From: Maribacter huludaoensis
GTDB lineage: Bacteria; Bacteroidota; Bacteroidia; Flavobacteriales; Flavobacteriaceae
Length of the DNA stretch: 64,000 nt
Assembly (NCBI RefSeq): GCF_029350945.1
Contig: NZ_JARKMS010000002.1
Location: 293,124-357,123 of the forward strand
Reading direction: 5' to 3'
Shown here: piece by piece, positions 1 through 8,129 of the stretch
Layout: each line of letters begins with the position of its first letter
Position numbering within the stretch: position 1 is the stretch's first letter
Translations under genes and position numbers: made by a program
The notes under the pieces: model-generated
Told to the model about the DNA's origin: nothing
Databases searched by the model: none
The model's input: the letters and a program-made list of their open reading frames with translations, nothing else

Positions 1-13
1 CGAACACGCGAGC

Positions 14-198
14 TTCTCGATACCCTCCTCAACGGCGGGCAATCAAATTTCCTCGTGCCTCGAAATTCACTCGAAGTGACATTGGTGCTTAAAATAAATT
101 GTTTGTAAAGGTTGAAGTATAACGTACTGTCAGTTCGAGTGGTTTTTTATTGGAGTAAAACGGAAATGAAAAATTGTATCGAGAACAGGTTTGGAACA
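14..198. repeat. Palindromic dispersed element, copy 1
   Basis: The element starts with TTCTCGATAC and has the exact reverse complement GTATCGAGAA at 177-186, followed by a short tail ending TTGGAACA. A nested inverted pair lies inside: CACTCGAAGTGACA near 68-81 and TGTCAGTTCGAGTG near 128-141, which match in 13 of 14 positions. The same ends, inner arms and tail recur at 540-677 on the other side of the GIY-YIG gene. The RNA or single-stranded DNA would fold into a long hairpin. This is a REP/MITE-like non-coding repeat; the family name is unknown to me. Confidence 0.75.
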
Positions 199-213
199 TA
201 AAGGTCTCTCGTT

Positions 214-534
214 TTACCGAAATTTCTTTTTCGCAAGATTCGGTAATTTTTCATATTCCCCAGCTATCAAGGCTTTCTTCTTCGCTTTAGACCATTTTTT
301 TATTCGTTTTTCGGTCTCTATCGCCAAATTAGGATCAGTGAATTCACAATAATAAACAAGATTTACAGGTCTTCTCTTACTTGTGTAACTATCCTTATAT
401 TTTCCAGATTGATGAGATTCTAACCTTTGAGTTAGGTTAGAAGTTATTCCGGTATAAAAGCTGTTGTCAGCACATTCTAATATATAAACATAGTAAGTTA
501 ACACATTTTCAATATACGATTTAGATAGTAACAA
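214..534 (-). CDS. GIY-YIG nuclease family protein (UPF0213-like)
   Basis: A 106-residue single-domain GIY-YIG protein. The signature reads YYVYILECADNSFYTGITSNLTQRLESH, in pieces YVYIL (GIY strand), YTGIT (YIG strand), then R and H in helix 1. The family cuts DNA with one catalytic domain; stand-alone flavobacterial copies have no proven substrate. The first ATG at 534 gives ten residues that the family usually lacks; a GTG at 502-504 would give VLTYYVYIL, closer to the usual start. It is flanked on both sides by copies of the same palindromic element, with the start only 5 bases from copy 2. The lysine-rich C-terminus (KKKFR) fits nucleic-acid binding. Gene and repeats may form one unit; this is inference. 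Confidence 0.85.
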   Translation of the reverse strand: MLLSKSYIENVLTYYVYILECADNSFYTGITSNLTQRLESHQSGKYKDSYTSKRRPVNLVYYCEFTDPNLAIETEKRIKKWSKAKKKALIAGEYEKLPNLAKKKFR

Positions 535-539
535 AAAAG

Positions 540-677
540 TTCTCGATACAAATTTACTCGTGCCTCAAAAATTCACTCGAAGTAACATGGTAACATTAAA
601 TTAAGAAGGTGAAATAAAACGAACTGTCAGTTCGAGTGTTTTCTGCAAGAAAATGTATCGAGAACAGTATTGGAACA
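540..677. repeat. Palindromic dispersed element, copy 2
   Basis: It begins TTCTCGATAC and closes with GTATCGAGAACAG followed by TTGGAACA, the same ends as copy 1. The inner arms CACTCGAAGTAACA and TGTCAGTTCGAGTG are again complementary, in 12 of 14 positions. It is about 45 bases shorter than copy 1, and most of the difference lies in the interior. Both copies are in the same orientation and bracket the GIY-YIG gene. Confidence 0.75.
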
Positions 678-774
678 CGATAACTGCCCTCTTCTATTAT
701 CCTTTCTTCATATACCCACAAAAAGTCGTAAATTTCTTATCTCAAAACAACCTTGTAATTTGAGCATAATTAGA

Positions 775-1521
775 ATGAAAACTACCATTACCCACAATGC
801 TAACCAATATCAAATTGACCTGTCTAAACCATTGGATATTTCTATTGCCATAACCAGTAAAAAGGATAATGTCAACGCATGGTATATTGATGCTCCCAAA
901 ATAGAACCGCATCGGGATAAGGATTTTGTGGGTAGTATTCCTGCAGGTGCCAGTACTAACTTTTATGATATTTGGTTTAATCCCCATTCGCATGGTACGC
1001 ATACTGAATGTGTAGGGCATATATCAGCTGAACATCAATCTGTAAACAAATATTTACAACAGTTTTTCTTTCTAGCTGAGGTAATTACGATAACACCGAT
1101 AGAGAAAAACCAAGATTTGGTCATTACTAAAGAACAGTTACAAAAAGCATTAGGGGGAACAGCTCCTAGCGCATTGGTGATAAGAACTTTGCCCAATACA
1201 GCTATGAAATTAAACCGACAGTACTCCAATAGTAATCCGCCATACATTTTAGAAGATGCCATGGTGTTTTTGAGAGAACTTGGTGTTGAACATTTACTAA
1301 TAGATTTACCTTCTGTAGATAAAGAAAAGGACAACGGTGCTCTTTTGGCACACAAGGCCTTTTGGAATTTTAATGGGGAAGTAAGATTAAATGCAACGAT
1401 TACAGAATTTATTTATGTTCCGGAATCGATTGTTGACGGTTCATACTTTTTAAATCTACAGGTGGCACCTTTTGAAAATGATGCCAGCCCAAGCAGACCT
1501 GTGCTTTATAAAATTGAATGA
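775..1521 (+). CDS. Cyclase family protein (kynurenine formamidase-like)
   Basis: A 248-residue metal-dependent hydrolase of the cyclase family (PF04199), which includes bacterial kynurenine formamidase and related amidases. The metal-binding signature is visible as HSHGTHTECVGHI, a variant of HxGTHxDxPxH with E and G where the family often has D and P. The real substrate cannot be read from the sequence. The open frame extends upstream to 670, but that would begin inside the flanking palindromic repeat and add 35 residues without family similarity, so the ATG at 775 is preferred. It is the first gene of a tight operon; its stop overlaps the next start (ATGA). Confidence 0.85.
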   Translation: MKTTITHNANQYQIDLSKPLDISIAITSKKDNVNAWYIDAPKIEPHRDKDFVGSIPAGASTNFYDIWFNPHSHGTHTECVGHISAEHQSVNKYLQQFFFLAEVITITPIEKNQDLVITKEQLQKALGGTAPSALVIRTLPNTAMKLNRQYSNSNPPYILEDAMVFLRELGVEHLLIDLPSVDKEKDNGALLAHKAFWNFNGEVRLNATITEFIYVPESIVDGSYFLNLQVAPFENDASPSRPVLYKIE

Positions 1522-1883
1522 TTATGAAAAATCTACTGAAATTAGAGGAACTCGCCTTAATGGTTCTTGGTATTTTTATGTTTGGTCTATTAGGTTATCA
1601 ATGGTGGTGGTTGCCGGTTTTGATACTTACTCCAGATGTTTCTATGTTAGGTTATTTATTGGGTGCAAAAATTGGGGCAATGTCCTATAACCTATTTCAT
1701 CACAGGGGTTTTGCCGTGCTTTTATATTTTGTGGGTATTTACTTTATGCTACCCATTGTTCAATTAATAGGTACAATTCTTTTTATACATACGGCTATGG
1801 ACCGTATCTTTGGTTACGGACTTAAATACGATAAAGGGTTTAAGTTTACGCATTTAGGCGAAATAGGAAATAAAAATGGATAA
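1518..1883 (+). CDS. DUF4260 family membrane protein
   Basis: A 121-residue integral membrane protein with about four hydrophobic segments, matching the DUF4260 family by its WWWLPVLILTPDVSMLGYL and HTAMDRIFGYGLKY segments. Function unknown. The conserved Asp-Arg in the last part (MDRIFGYGLKY) is the family hallmark. The start overlaps the stop of the cyclase gene (ATGA); a second in-frame ATG lies at 1524. The 3' end overlaps the next gene by 8 bases, so translational coupling is likely. Confidence 0.8.
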   Translation: MIMKNLLKLEELALMVLGIFMFGLLGYQWWWLPVLILTPDVSMLGYLLGAKIGAMSYNLFHHRGFAVLLYFVGIYFMLPIVQLIGTILFIHTAMDRIFGYGLKYDKGFKFTHLGEIGNKNG

Positions 1884-2502
1884 TATTTTTGATACGATTC
1901 TAGGTCTGGTTCTAGGGGCCATTGGTATGTATTGGCTCTTTAATTTTTTTAAGAGCAAGAAAAGTAAAGAGATAACAACACACCAATCTACCGTGTTGTT
2001 AGAAAAAATGAAAAGCGTTTGCAAATTGATCTCCGTAGAAGGCGAATTTGCCGAAATCTACAAATATGAAAATGTAAAGGATTTCATGAGTTTGGTAAGC
2101 AGTAAAAAGAAAGCACTTGTTGTTATAAAAGCGAAGGCCCATATTGGTTATGATCTAAGTAAAATACTAATGCATGCAGATGAGGGTAAAAAAACAATTA
2201 TTCTTGATAATTTTCCTCAACCAGAAGTTTTGAGTATTGAACCAGAATTGGAGTTTTATGATATTAAAAGCGGATTTTTCAACTTTTTTGCACCTGATGA
2301 TCTTACAAAGTTGAACGCAGAAGCCAAGAGTCACATTAGAGAGAAAATACCGGAAAGCGGATTGATGGATACGGCCAGAAAAGAAGCCTTGCAAACCGTT
2401 TTGATCATGGAAAAAATTGTGGAAACTATTGGGTGGACACTTGATTATACGGCCCTAAAAATTCCACAAAAACAAATAGAACTATTAGAAGAAAAACAGT
2501 AA
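1876..2502 (+). CDS. DUF4230 family membrane-anchored protein
   Basis: A 208-residue protein with one N-terminal transmembrane helix (about residues 7-26), then a soluble domain with the DUF4230 pattern: an ISVEGEFAEIYKYE strand, ALVVIKAKAHIGYDLSKI, and a C-terminal helix with Arg/Lys pairs (ARKEALQTVLIMEKIVE). The family is widespread in Bacteroidota and has no assigned function; the domain probably lies outside the cytoplasm. The start overlaps the DUF4260 gene. Confidence 0.8.
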   Translation: MDNIFDTILGLVLGAIGMYWLFNFFKSKKSKEITTHQSTVLLEKMKSVCKLISVEGEFAEIYKYENVKDFMSLVSSKKKALVVIKAKAHIGYDLSKILMHADEGKKTIILDNFPQPEVLSIEPELEFYDIKSGFFNFFAPDDLTKLNAEAKSHIREKIPESGLMDTARKEALQTVLIMEKIVETIGWTLDYTALKIPQKQIELLEEKQ

Positions 2503-2508
2503 TTAAAA

Positions 2509-2916
2509 ATGAATTTTAAAATGAAAAACGTAATTTGTATCCTTGTAATAACACTAATGACCACTGTAACTTTTGGTCAAAATGATGATAAAATGACAGA
2601 ATTTGATGCTAATTTTTCCCATACTGTATTTTTTTGGTTGAAAAACCCTGATAATCAAGCAGACAGAACCGCTTTTGAAACTTCTTTGCGTAAATTTTTA
2701 GATAACTCTGGTTATGCGAAGACAAAATTTATTGGCACTCCTCCAAAGGCTAGTAGAGATGTAGTAGATGGTTCTTTTACCTATTCATTGATCGTAAGTT
2801 TTGATTCTGCGGAATCTCAACAAGCCTATCAAGATGAGGCTCCTCATAAACTGTTTATAGAAGAGTCGGAAAAGCTATGGTCCAAGGTAATCGTTTACGA
2901 TTCCACAGGAATCTAA
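2509..2916 (+). CDS. Dabb family protein with signal peptide
   Basis: A 135-residue protein with a signal peptide (MKNVICILVITLMTTVTFGQ, cleavage near residue 24) followed by a stress-responsive A/B-barrel domain (Dabb, PF07876). The typical start HTVFFWLKNP, the middle GTPPKASRDVVDGSF and the end FIEESEKLWSKVIVYDS are recognisable. Dabb domains are small dimeric ferredoxin-like barrels; those studied include plant cyclases and stress proteins. Export to the periplasm is predicted, which is common among Bacteroidota members. An alternative start exists at codon 5. It follows DUF4230 by 6 bases in the same operon. Confidence 0.82.
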   Translation: MNFKMKNVICILVITLMTTVTFGQNDDKMTEFDANFSHTVFFWLKNPDNQADRTAFETSLRKFLDNSGYAKTKFIGTPPKASRDVVDGSFTYSLIVSFDSAESQQAYQDEAPHKLFIEESEKLWSKVIVYDSTGI

Positions 2917-2926
2917 GATCGATATT

Positions 2927-3469
2927 ATGGTTTTTAGAAAGGCTACTAAAGTTGATGTCGATAACATTGCAACGTTACATTCCGTAAGCTGGCAGCAAAA
3001 TTATAGAGACTCCTTTAGTGATCATTTTTTAGATCATCAGGCATTCGATAATAGATTGATTGAATGGAAAAAGCGCTTTGAAAATCCGTCAGATAATCAA
3101 TTTGTTGTTATAGCGGAGGAGGATGACGAGTTTTTGGGTTTTATGTGTGCCTATTTTAATCATGATGCCCAATACGGTACCTTACTGGATAATTTACATG
3201 TAAGCTTACATACTCAAGGCAAAGGTGTAGGTACAAAATTAATGGCCGCTTTAGCGGAAGAAATCCTAACGCGGAAAAGTGAAAATGGTTTTTACCTATG
3301 GGTTTTAGATACCAACGCCGCTGCGATTTCCTATTATGAAAAAATAGGTGGCGTTGCTATGGAAACTGTTGAGTCTAATGATATTGGAGATAAGACTTTT
3401 TTAAAAATCAGATATTATTGGCAAAATGCCTCAGCGTTTTTAGAAAATGTAAAAGCCAAAAAATCATAA
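2927..3469 (+). CDS. GNAT family N-acetyltransferase
   Basis: A 180-residue GCN5-related N-acetyltransferase. The acetyl-CoA loop is seen as LHVSLHTQGKGVGTKLM (motif A, Q/RxxGxG/A), followed by a motif-B helix with LDTNAAAISYYEKIGG. The reaction would be acetyl transfer from acetyl-CoA to an amine; the acceptor is not predictable. It sits 10 bases after the Dabb gene and 1 base before the MmcQ/YjbR gene, so it belongs to the same operon. Confidence 0.88.
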   Translation: MVFRKATKVDVDNIATLHSVSWQQNYRDSFSDHFLDHQAFDNRLIEWKKRFENPSDNQFVVIAEEDDEFLGFMCAYFNHDAQYGTLLDNLHVSLHTQGKGVGTKLMAALAEEILTRKSENGFYLWVLDTNAAAISYYEKIGGVAMETVESNDIGDKTFLKIRYYWQNASAFLENVKAKKS

Positions 3470-3470
3470 A

Positions 3471-3824
3471 ATGAATGTTGAAGAATACCGGGAATACTGC
3501 ATAGCGAAAAAGGGTGTTACAGAATCTTTTCCTTTTGATGAGGTTACCCTGGTATTCAAAGTAATGGGCAAGATGTTCGCCTTATGTGGTTTGGATCATG
3601 TGCCTTTGCGTATTAACCTAAAATGTGATCCTGATAGGGCTATAGAACTTCGTGAAGAACATGATGGTATTATAGAAGGCTGGCACCTGAGCAAAAAACA
3701 TTGGAATACGGTCTACCTTGATAGCATCTCTAAAGACTTAACAAAAGAGCTTATTGACCATTCGTACGATTTGGTAGTTTCTAAATTGACGAAAAAGATT
3801 AAGGCGGAGTTGGAGGGGTTGTAG
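3471..3824 (+). CDS. MmcQ/YjbR family protein
   Basis: A 117-residue protein of the MmcQ/YjbR family (CyaY-like fold, sometimes called DNA-binding). The family pattern is clear: an N-terminal helix with YREYCIAKKGVTESFPF, then VFKVMGKMFAL, LRINLKCDP and GWHLSKKHWNTVYLD. Its biochemical role is not established. It is the last gene of the operon starting at 775; 128 non-coding bases follow before the exbD pair, and no strong hairpin terminator is seen there. Confidence 0.88.
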   Translation: MNVEEYREYCIAKKGVTESFPFDEVTLVFKVMGKMFALCGLDHVPLRINLKCDPDRAIELREEHDGIIEGWHLSKKHWNTVYLDSISKDLTKELIDHSYDLVVSKLTKKIKAELEGL

Positions 3825-3952
3825 TCGTTGTTTATTTGACTAAACATTAAACTAGTAGGTCCCATTCCCTCACCCAAAGCAACCATTCCCTCATTCTAAC
3901 TTTTTAATTTATATTGGTTTGTAGTACTTAATAGTGTTTAAAACCACTGTTT

Positions 3953-4570
3953 ATGAAAAACCATAGATTACCTCAAGAAGTAAATGCCGGGTCAATGGCA
4001 GACATCGCTTTTTTATTACTCATTTTTTTCTTGGTCACTACTTCTATAGAAAATGATGCGGGAATTAACCGTTCAATGCCTCCGGATATTACGGACAACA
4101 CTGTTGATATCAAAGAGCGAAACCTTTTTGAAATCAGTATTAACGATGTTGACCTTATCATGGCTGAAGATGATATTATAAAGCCTACTAATCTTAGAGA
4201 GAAAATAATTGCTTTCATTGATAATGGGGGAATGTCAATTGAAAACGAAGGGTATTGTACATATTGCAAAGGTAATCGGCTTGCAAATTCATCAGAGAAT
4301 CCGGATAAGGCTATCATTTCCATTAAAACACAACGTAATAGTAGCTATCCTGTCTATGTGTCGGTGCAAAATGAAGTAATAGGGGCTTATAATTTTCTTC
4401 GTAATAGAGAAAGTCTTCGTTTGTTCAATACCACTTATGAAACCATTTATTCTGATTATTACAATGATGAAATTAGTGAAGATCAAAAGAAGATTTTAAA
4501 AGAACGACTTGAAATTATAAGAGCGCTCTATCCGCAGAAAATTTTAGAACCAGAAACCGTAAATAACTAA
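3953..4570 (+). CDS. exbD: ExbD/TolR-type biopolymer transport protein (orphan pair, first)
   Basis: A 205-residue ExbD/TolR protein: a short cytoplasmic tail, one transmembrane helix (SMADIAFLLLIFFLVTTSI) with the conserved proton-path Asp, and a periplasmic domain. It closely resembles the ExbD at 46167, including a CxxC motif (GYCTYCKGN) in an insertion of the periplasmic domain. ExbD works with ExbB/TolQ to turn proton motive force into mechanical work on an outer-membrane partner. Unlike the set at 44945-47295, no exbB lies next to this pair, so it may borrow ExbB from there. It is followed after 4 bases by the second ExbD. Confidence 0.88.
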   Translation: MKNHRLPQEVNAGSMADIAFLLLIFFLVTTSIENDAGINRSMPPDITDNTVDIKERNLFEISINDVDLIMAEDDIIKPTNLREKIIAFIDNGGMSIENEGYCTYCKGNRLANSSENPDKAIISIKTQRNSSYPVYVSVQNEVIGAYNFLRNRESLRLFNTTYETIYSDYYNDEISEDQKKILKERLEIIRALYPQKILEPETVNN

Positions 4571-4574
4571 GACC

Positions 4575-5057
4575 ATGATAAAATTTAACAAATACCGATC
4601 TAGTAAAAGCTTACCTCCAGTATCAACAGCATCATTGCCAGATATCGTTTTTATTCTTCTCTTTTTCTTTATGACGGTTACCGTTATGAAGAATCAAAAT
4701 TTATTGGTTGAGAATACGCTGCCAACGGCAACCGAAACGGAAAAATTGGATAAGAAAGATCGGGTGATTGAAATTTATGTAGGCAAACCTACTTCAGAAG
4801 CCAAGACCAATTTAGGTGATGAACCAAGAATTCAAATGGATAATAAATTTATTACCGTAGACGAAGTTGGTGATTATGCGCTACAAGCTTTATCGTCAAT
4901 GCCACAGCATTTAAGAAGTGTGGCAACAGTTTCTATAAAAGCTGATGTAGGAGTTAAAATGGGTATTATAGAAGATTTGAAAAGTCAACTACGTATGGTG
5001 AATCTTCTGAAAATAAATTACACTACTTATGAGGGCGCCGTTACAGATAATCTATAG
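4575..5057 (+). CDS. exbD: ExbD/TolR-type biopolymer transport protein (orphan pair, second)
   Basis: A 160-residue second ExbD-type protein with the helix SLPDIVFILLFFFMTVTVM, again containing the conserved Asp, and a periplasmic domain that ends KINYTTYEGAVTDNL. It is the counterpart of the gene at 46813, which has nearly the same start (STASLPDIVFMLLFFFMTVTVM) and end. This pair therefore looks like a duplicate of the second half of the ExbB operon. The next gene, a MutS-like ATPase, follows after 85 bases. Confidence 0.88.
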   Translation: MIKFNKYRSSKSLPPVSTASLPDIVFILLFFFMTVTVMKNQNLLVENTLPTATETEKLDKKDRVIEIYVGKPTSEAKTNLGDEPRIQMDNKFITVDEVGDYALQALSSMPQHLRSVATVSIKADVGVKMGIIEDLKSQLRMVNLLKINYTTYEGAVTDNL

Positions 5058-5142
5058 CAAGAAATGAGTATTATAAAACTACTTTCCATTTATAGAAACC
5101 ATTTTCTAAGGTTATCTTTACCTTTTTAATAGGTTTATATGA

Positions 5143-6915
5143 ATGAATAATTTACAAGAGTTTTATACCACTAAAGTAAACGGTTTTGAAAAACAGATCG
5201 AGGCACTGACCAAACAGTTATATACGTTCAGTATACTTCGTTTGCTTATATTTCTTGGGACCATTGTTGCCATATATTTCGCATCTGTAGATGCTAAATA
5301 TGTCATTGGTGTATTATGTGTGGGTATACCGTTGTTCTTGTATTTGGTGAGCAAATACACTAATCTTAAACATCAAAAATCAAAATTAGAGGCATTAAAG
5401 GAAATTAATGCGGTAGAGTTACAGGTGTTGAATAGGGATTATTCTAACCTTCCCAACGGAAAGGAATTTGCTGACGATATTCATTATTTCAGTCAAGATA
5501 TTGATCTTTTTGGCGAAGGTTCTTTTTATCAAGTTTCCAACAGAACAAAACTTGCCGAGGGTAGCTTGTTGTTGGCAGATATCTATAAGGAAAATTCCAT
5601 AAATGAGATAAAGGAAAAACAAGAAGCTATTGCCAAGATAGCGGAGAAAGTAGATTGGAGGCAAGAGTTTTCAGCCATGGCAGCATTGACGAAAACAGAA
5701 ACTTCTACACATACTATCGCTACTTGGTTAAAGAACTATAAGCCCTTTGTGCCAAAGGCGATGAAATTTATTCCTTCCGTATTTTCTATTATTTCAGTAA
5801 CTATATTCATAGCGTACTTTTTGGATTACCTACCAGAATCAGTGTTGATAACATGGCTGGTTTTAGGGATGGTCATTGTTGGTTTGTTTACTAAAAAAGT
5901 AACCAATTTAGGTCAAAGTGCCACAAAAATGAAGTCTACCTTTGATCAGTACAATCAGCTATTGGCTATGATTGAAGAGACTGAATTCACATCAAATTTA
6001 TTAAAGAGGCAGAAGGCGAATATTTTAAGTAATGGGGAGCAAAATTCTAAGGTGTTAAAGAAATTTGCTTCGTTATTGAGCAATCTAGACCGTAATAATA
6101 ATCTATTGTATTTAATATTTGCTAACGGATTTTTTCTTCGTTCGTTAACCGATTGTCTGGCAGTTGAAAAATGGATCGAAGAACACGGTAAAAGCGTGGA
6201 AACCTGGTTCAATACTATCGCATTTTTTGATGCTTATAACAGTTTAGGGAACTTTGCTTTTAACCATCCAAATTTTACGTATCCTACAATTACTGATGAT
6301 GAGGTGGTGTTGAATTCTAAAAACGCAGGTCACCCCTTATTGGATCCCAAGAAAAGTATCTTGAATGATATTACTATAGAGGGCGGACAGTTCTTTATTA
6401 TCACAGGAGCTAATATGGCAGGTAAGAGTACGTTTTTAAGAACGGTATCCTTGCAGATTATGATGGCGAATGTTGGTTTGCCCGTATGTGCCCAAGAGGT
6501 CAGTTATTCCCCTATAAAATTAATAACGAGCATGCGTACTACAGATTCATTGACAGATGATGAGTCTTACTTCTTTTCTGAGTTAAAACGCTTACGTTAT
6601 ATAGTAGATGAAATACAAGTTGACCGTTACTTTATTGTACTGGATGAAATCTTAAAAGGAACCAATAGTACTGATAAGGCATTAGGATCACGAAAGTTTG
6701 TGGAACGCTTGGTGAAAAGTAAATCTACAGGGATTATAGCCACTCACGATCTTAGTCTATGTGAAGTCGCCAATGAATATAATGCGGTTAAAAACCATTA
6801 TTTTGATGCTGAAATCATAGATAACGAATTGTATTTTGATTATACGTTCAAAGATGGTATATGCCAAAATATGAACGCTTCTTTCCTGTTAAAAAAGATG
6901 GGGATTATTGAGTAG
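5143..6915 (+). CDS. MutS-family ATPase with N-terminal membrane helices
   Basis: A 590-residue protein whose C-terminal third is a MutS/MSH ATPase: Walker A GANMAGKST at about residue 422, a TTDSLTDDESYFFSELKR signature helix, Walker B FIVLDEILKGTNS and the His switch ATHD. The N-terminal part lacks the mismatch-binding domain and carries hydrophobic segments near residues 30-70 and about 207-245, which suggests a membrane-bound or membrane-associated protein. Such proteins are common in Bacteroidota and annotated as mismatch repair, but without the mismatch-binding domain true repair is doubtful. It follows the ExbD pair in the same direction. The function is unknown; the family assignment is firm. 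Confidence 0.85.
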   Translation: MNNLQEFYTTKVNGFEKQIEALTKQLYTFSILRLLIFLGTIVAIYFASVDAKYVIGVLCVGIPLFLYLVSKYTNLKHQKSKLEALKEINAVELQVLNRDYSNLPNGKEFADDIHYFSQDIDLFGEGSFYQVSNRTKLAEGSLLLADIYKENSINEIKEKQEAIAKIAEKVDWRQEFSAMAALTKTETSTHTIATWLKNYKPFVPKAMKFIPSVFSIISVTIFIAYFLDYLPESVLITWLVLGMVIVGLFTKKVTNLGQSATKMKSTFDQYNQLLAMIEETEFTSNLLKRQKANILSNGEQNSKVLKKFASLLSNLDRNNNLLYLIFANGFFLRSLTDCLAVEKWIEEHGKSVETWFNTIAFFDAYNSLGNFAFNHPNFTYPTITDDEVVLNSKNAGHPLLDPKKSILNDITIEGGQFFIITGANMAGKSTFLRTVSLQIMMANVGLPVCAQEVSYSPIKLITSMRTTDSLTDDESYFFSELKRLRYIVDEIQVDRYFIVLDEILKGTNSTDKALGSRKFVERLVKSKSTGIIATHDLSLCEVANEYNAVKNHYFDAEIIDNELYFDYTFKDGICQNMNASFLLKKMGIIE

Positions 6916-7124
6916 CTTTTAAATACAAATACAAATACAAATACAAAAAACAAACACAAGCTCAAAATAGAAGTAAATTAGTTGTTTACAATAATGATAA
7001 GAAACGTATATATTTCAGGTATTCTATTGTTAGTAGCAACAAACAACAAAAAATGTTTGCGTTTGAACTTGTTTTTTGAGTTTGAACTTGAATATTAATT
7101 CCCCCTTTGGGGGCTAGATATCAC
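6916..7124. other. Non-coding stretch with short repeats
   Basis: Four tandem copies of AAATAC lie at 6921-6944. A nearby segment (ACAAACACAAGCTCAAA, about 6949-6965) is imperfectly complementary to TTTGAACTTGTTTTTTG around 7062-7078, and GTTTGAACTTG occurs twice near 7060 and 7080. A perfect CCCCCTTTGGGGG palindrome lies at 7101-7113, just before the next start. No gene is seen. Confidence 0.5.
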
Positions 7125-8126
7125 ATGGATTCATTAACACAAATAGTACTAGGGGCAGCCGTTGGTGAAGCCGTGCTTGGTAAAAAAGTGGGTAATAAGG
7201 CAATGTTGTATGGAGCTATTGCCGGTACCATACCAGATTTAGATGTTATTACGCGTTATTTCCTTGATACGGTTACAGCAACGGAATGGCATAGGGGTTT
7301 TAGTCACTCCATATTCTTTTCTGTGCTTTTTGCTCCTGTGTTCGGGTGGTTGGTCTGGAAGATAAACAGGAAAGAATCTGCTACCTGGAGAGAATGGTCA
7401 TGGTTAATGTTCTGGGGATTGTTCACTCACCCATTATTAGATGCTTTTACCACTTGGGGAACACAATTGTTCTGGCCCTTTAAAACGCGGTTGGCATTTC
7501 AAAGCATTTTCGTAATAGACCCTTTATACACTATTCCTTTTATCATTTTTTTGATTATGGCAATTTTCAAAAAAAGAACTTCCGTTAAACGTCAAAAATA
7601 TGTTCATTTAGGGCTTGCCATTAGTACAGCATATTTGCTATTTACCCTTGTTTTAAAAGGAATCGCTTTTCAAAGATTTGAGAATGCCTTAATGGAACAA
7701 GGTATTGTTTACAGTGATACGAATACACGCCCGGCGCCATTGAATACGGTATTATGGATGGCGAATATAGATACTGAAGATACGTATTTGATGGGAGAGT
7801 ATTCTTTTTTTGATACTAAGGATGTTTCATTTTCTGCATTTCCAAAGAATCATGAACTGTTGGGTAAATGGGCGGATAATGATAAGATAGTACGACTTAT
7901 TAAAATAACAGAAGGCTGGTATACCATTACAGAAAGAGAAGGGGACCTTTATTTCAATGATTTAAGATTTGGACTCATAAGTTTAGATGAAAACGAAACC
8001 CAATTTGCCTTCAGTTATAAACTGGTGCCCAATGGGGGAGATCTCATTGTGGAAGAAAGACCTAAATTTAAACGGGATGCAAAACGACTGATGACTACCC
8101 TTTGGAAGCGTATGTGGGGAAATTAG
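7125..8126 (+). CDS. YdjM-like metal-dependent membrane hydrolase (PF04307)
   Basis: A 333-residue membrane protein of the YdjM/LexA-binding inner-membrane hydrolase family. The N-terminus MDSLTQIVLGAAVGEAVLG, the PDLD motif, HRGFSHSIFF and THPLLDAFTTWGTQLF are the family metal-binding hallmarks (His and Asp residues). About five transmembrane helices are followed by a C-terminal soluble part. An upstream in-frame TTG at 7107 would add six residues, but the ATG at 7125 gives the exact family start. It ends 3 bases before the convergent TamL gene. Confidence 0.88.
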   Translation: MDSLTQIVLGAAVGEAVLGKKVGNKAMLYGAIAGTIPDLDVITRYFLDTVTATEWHRGFSHSIFFSVLFAPVFGWLVWKINRKESATWREWSWLMFWGLFTHPLLDAFTTWGTQLFWPFKTRLAFQSIFVIDPLYTIPFIIFLIMAIFKKRTSVKRQKYVHLGLAISTAYLLFTLVLKGIAFQRFENALMEQGIVYSDTNTRPAPLNTVLWMANIDTEDTYLMGEYSFFDTKDVSFSAFPKNHELLGKWADNDKIVRLIKITEGWYTITEREGDLYFNDLRFGLISLDENETQFAFSYKLVPNGGDLIVEERPKFKRDAKRLMTTLWKRMWGN

Positions 8127-8129
8127 GTG

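Noticed and set aside
670..774. Longer N-terminus of the cyclase gene
   Set aside because: It would begin inside the palindromic repeat and adds residues that do not fit the family; the ATG at 775 is the better start.
1035..1355. Minus-strand frame inside the cyclase gene
   Set aside because: Shadow of a well-supported gene; no family features.
5064..5129. 21-codon frame between exbD and the MutS-like gene
   Set aside because: Very short, no clear pattern beyond mild hydrophobicity; not enough support.
5143..6915. Classical mismatch repair MutS
   Set aside because: Mismatch-binding domain missing and membrane segments present.
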